Shown here piece after piece: positions 24,702 through 26,083 of a DNA stretch of 26,083 bases; the first letter of the stretch is position 1; the number at the start of each line of letters is the position of its first letter. The notes below the pieces were generated by a model, which worked only from the letters and a program-made list of their open reading frames with translations, was not told the DNA's origin and did not search any database. Origin of the DNA: CAZRGV01 sp964599655 (GTDB taxonomy: Bacteria; Planctomycetota; Planctomycetia; Isosphaerales; Isosphaeraceae); contig CAZRGV010000091.1 in the NCBI GenBank assembly GCA_964599655.1, positions 1-26,083 on the forward strand. The letters run 5' to 3'. A program made the translations under genes and the position numbers.

Positions 24702-26083
24702 TCAGGTCCTCACCTGGCGTTCGACCTTACCCGTCGCGGCCATGCTTTCGCGATCGTTGGCGGCCTCGGCGGGTAAGAGGGCAAGATCGAAGACCTCGAA
24801 GAGTGTCGAGACGCAATGAAAATGAAGCGACGAGCGGACATCGTCTGGGATGTCTTCCAGATCGGCCTCGTTCGGCTTGGGAAGGATGATGTCGGTAATC
24901 CCCGCGCGGTGCGCGCCGAGAACTTTCTCCTTGACGCCGCCGATGGGCAGGACTCGACCTCGAAGCGTGATCTCGCCGGTCATCGCGACGTCGCGTCGAA
25001 CGGGCCGGCCGGACATTGCGGATACGAGCGCCGTTGCCATCGCCACGCCAGCCGAGGGACCATCCTTGGGAACGGCACCGGCAGGAACATGGATATGAAC
25101 TTCGATCGATCCGAGACGATCCTCGGGGATCTTGAGCTCACTTGCGTGGGTTGCGGCGTAGGTTAGCGCGGCTCGGGCCGATTCCTTCATGACGTCACCG
25201 AGCTGGCCGGTAAGAATCAAGGACACGTTCCCGAATCCTTCCATTGGGACCGTCAGGCCTTCGGGTCTTGGCGGGGCGAATGGGTGGAGCCTGCGGATGG
25301 CCGCCTCGACGAACATGATGTCGCCGCCGGCCGGTGTGTAGTACATTCCGGTCGCCACGCCGACTTCGTTGACCTCGCCGGCGCGTTCCGGATGAACCCG
25401 TGGCCGTCCGAGGAGTTCCCGGACATCTTCGGGTTTCACGGTCGTGTCGACCGGTTCATTGGCCGCAAGTTTTCTCGCCAGCTTACGAGCCACGGCTCCG
25501 ACCTGCCGTTCTAGCTGCCGAACGCCCGCTTCTCGGGTGTACTGGCTGACGATGGCCATGACGGCCTCGTCGGTGAACTGGATGTTCTTGTCTGAGAGAC
25601 CGGCTTCCTCGAGCTGCCGGGGGATCAGATAGGCCTTGGTGATTTCCGCCTTCTCGCGCTCGGTATAACCGGCGAACTCGACGACCTCCATGCGATCGAG
25701 CAACGGGCCGGGAATGCCCTGGACGAAATTGGCCGTGCAGATGAACAGGACTTCGCTCAGGTCAAAGGGGATGTTGAGATAGTGGTCCGTGAAGGAATCG
25801 TTCTGAGCCGGGTCGAGCACTTCCAGAAGCGCGCTGGCCGGATCCCCCTGAAACGAGACACCCAACTTGTCGATCTCATCGAGCAAAAAGACCGGGTTCT
25901 TGGTGCCGGCCTGCTTCATGCCCTGGATGATGCGGCCTGGCATAGCGCCGACGTAGGTGCGGCGGTGGCCTCGAATGTCCGCCTCGTCGCGCACGCCACC
26001 GAGTGACGCACGAACATACTTGCGCCCGAGCGCGCGCGCGATCGATTTGGCGATCGACGTCTTGCCGACACCAGGAGGACCGA
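24702..26083 (-). CDS. lon: ATP-dependent protease Lon, C-terminal part (5' end outside window)
   Basis: The frame is open to the right edge, so the N-terminal domain is missing. The AAA+ Walker A GPPGVGKTS is encoded at about 26081-26055, and Walker B FLLDEIDK at about 25895-25866. Sensor and lid segments follow (EAGVRQLERQVGAVARKLARK). The Lon proteolytic domain has PKDGPSAG with the catalytic Ser codon at 25053-25055, and GGVKEK with the catalytic Lys codon at 24924-24926. Lon degrades misfolded and regulatory proteins in the cytoplasm. The stretch RRLHPFAPPRPEGLTVPMEGFGN before LILTGQLGDVMKESA is longer than in E. coli Lon, a small insertion near the start of the protease domain. Confidence 0.96.
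   Translation of the reverse strand, partial: GPPGVGKTSIAKSIARALGRKYVRASLGGVRDEADIRGHRRTYVGAMPGRIIQGMKQAGTKNPVFLLDEIDKLGVSFQGDPASALLEVLDPAQNDSFTDHYLNIPFDLSEVLFICTANFVQGIPGPLLDRMEVVEFAGYTEREKAEITKAYLIPRQLEEAGLSDKNIQFTDEAVMAIVSQYTREAGVRQLERQVGAVARKLARKLAANEPVDTTVKPEDVRELLGRPRVHPERAGEVNEVGVATGMYYTPAGGDIMFVEAAIRRLHPFAPPRPEGLTVPMEGFGNVSLILTGQLGDVMKESARAALTYAATHASELKIPEDRLGSIEVHIHVPAGAVPKDGPSAGVAMATALVSAMSGRPVRRDVAMTGEITLRGRVLPIGGVKEKVLGAHRAGITDIILPKPNEADLEDIPDDVRSSLHFHCVSTLFEVFDLALLPAEAANDRESMAATGKVERQVRT

Overview
The window looks like chromosomal DNA of a high-GC planctomycete, probably in or near the Isosphaeraceae. The evidence is a DUF1559 protein with a prepilin-type N-terminus followed by a lipoprotein, a Ser/Thr kinase with the N-terminal extension typical of planctomycete kinases, a class II photolyase, and stop-free palindromic repeats built on TGGTGG-ACAAG-CCACCA. 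The family placement is inference. The two runs of N (9739-9749 and 10746-10755) are assembly gaps, and one of them hides the true end of a gene.

Region 1 (1-5700) is sparse and accessory-like. It opens with a dense array of about 13 hairpin repeats (24-660). Then come four plus-strand genes with long spacers between them: an M15-type peptidase-like protein (1214-2014), an alpha/beta hydrolase-like protein (2415-3374), a small membrane-anchored protein whose C-terminal tail carries an in-frame copy of the repeat (3535-3945), and an unrecognised protein (4173-5042) behind an AT-rich palindromic promoter. A decayed repeat copy lies at 2260-2286.

Region 2 (5709-19260) holds ordinary, well-packed genes. 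In order: a Ser/Thr kinase with a C-terminal receiver-like domain; convergent to it, a rhomboid protease and a GT-C glycosyltransferase that overlap by 10 nt; a D-2-hydroxyacid dehydrogenase interrupted by an assembly gap; a lipoprotein and a DUF1559 protein on the minus strand; a class II CPD photolyase; a convergent MFS transporter; and a 1123-residue AsmA-like envelope protein.

Region 3 (19298-23303, minus strand) is a tight four-gene signalling operon: globin-coupled histidine kinase, double receiver protein, receiver-PAS-histidine kinase, and receiver-ANTAR. The genes overlap by 4 nt or are 6 nt apart. It reads as a phosphorelay with a haem-based gas sensor as one input and an RNA-binding antiterminator as its only evident output. 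A strong intrinsic terminator lies in front of the first gene on the same strand, and a sequence that could compete with it lies further upstream, so the operon may itself be controlled by antitermination. This and the repeat family are the two most interesting items in the window.

Region 4 (23586-26083, minus strand) has a SAM-dependent methyltransferase, a long perfect hairpin, and the C-terminal part of the Lon protease, which runs off the right edge.
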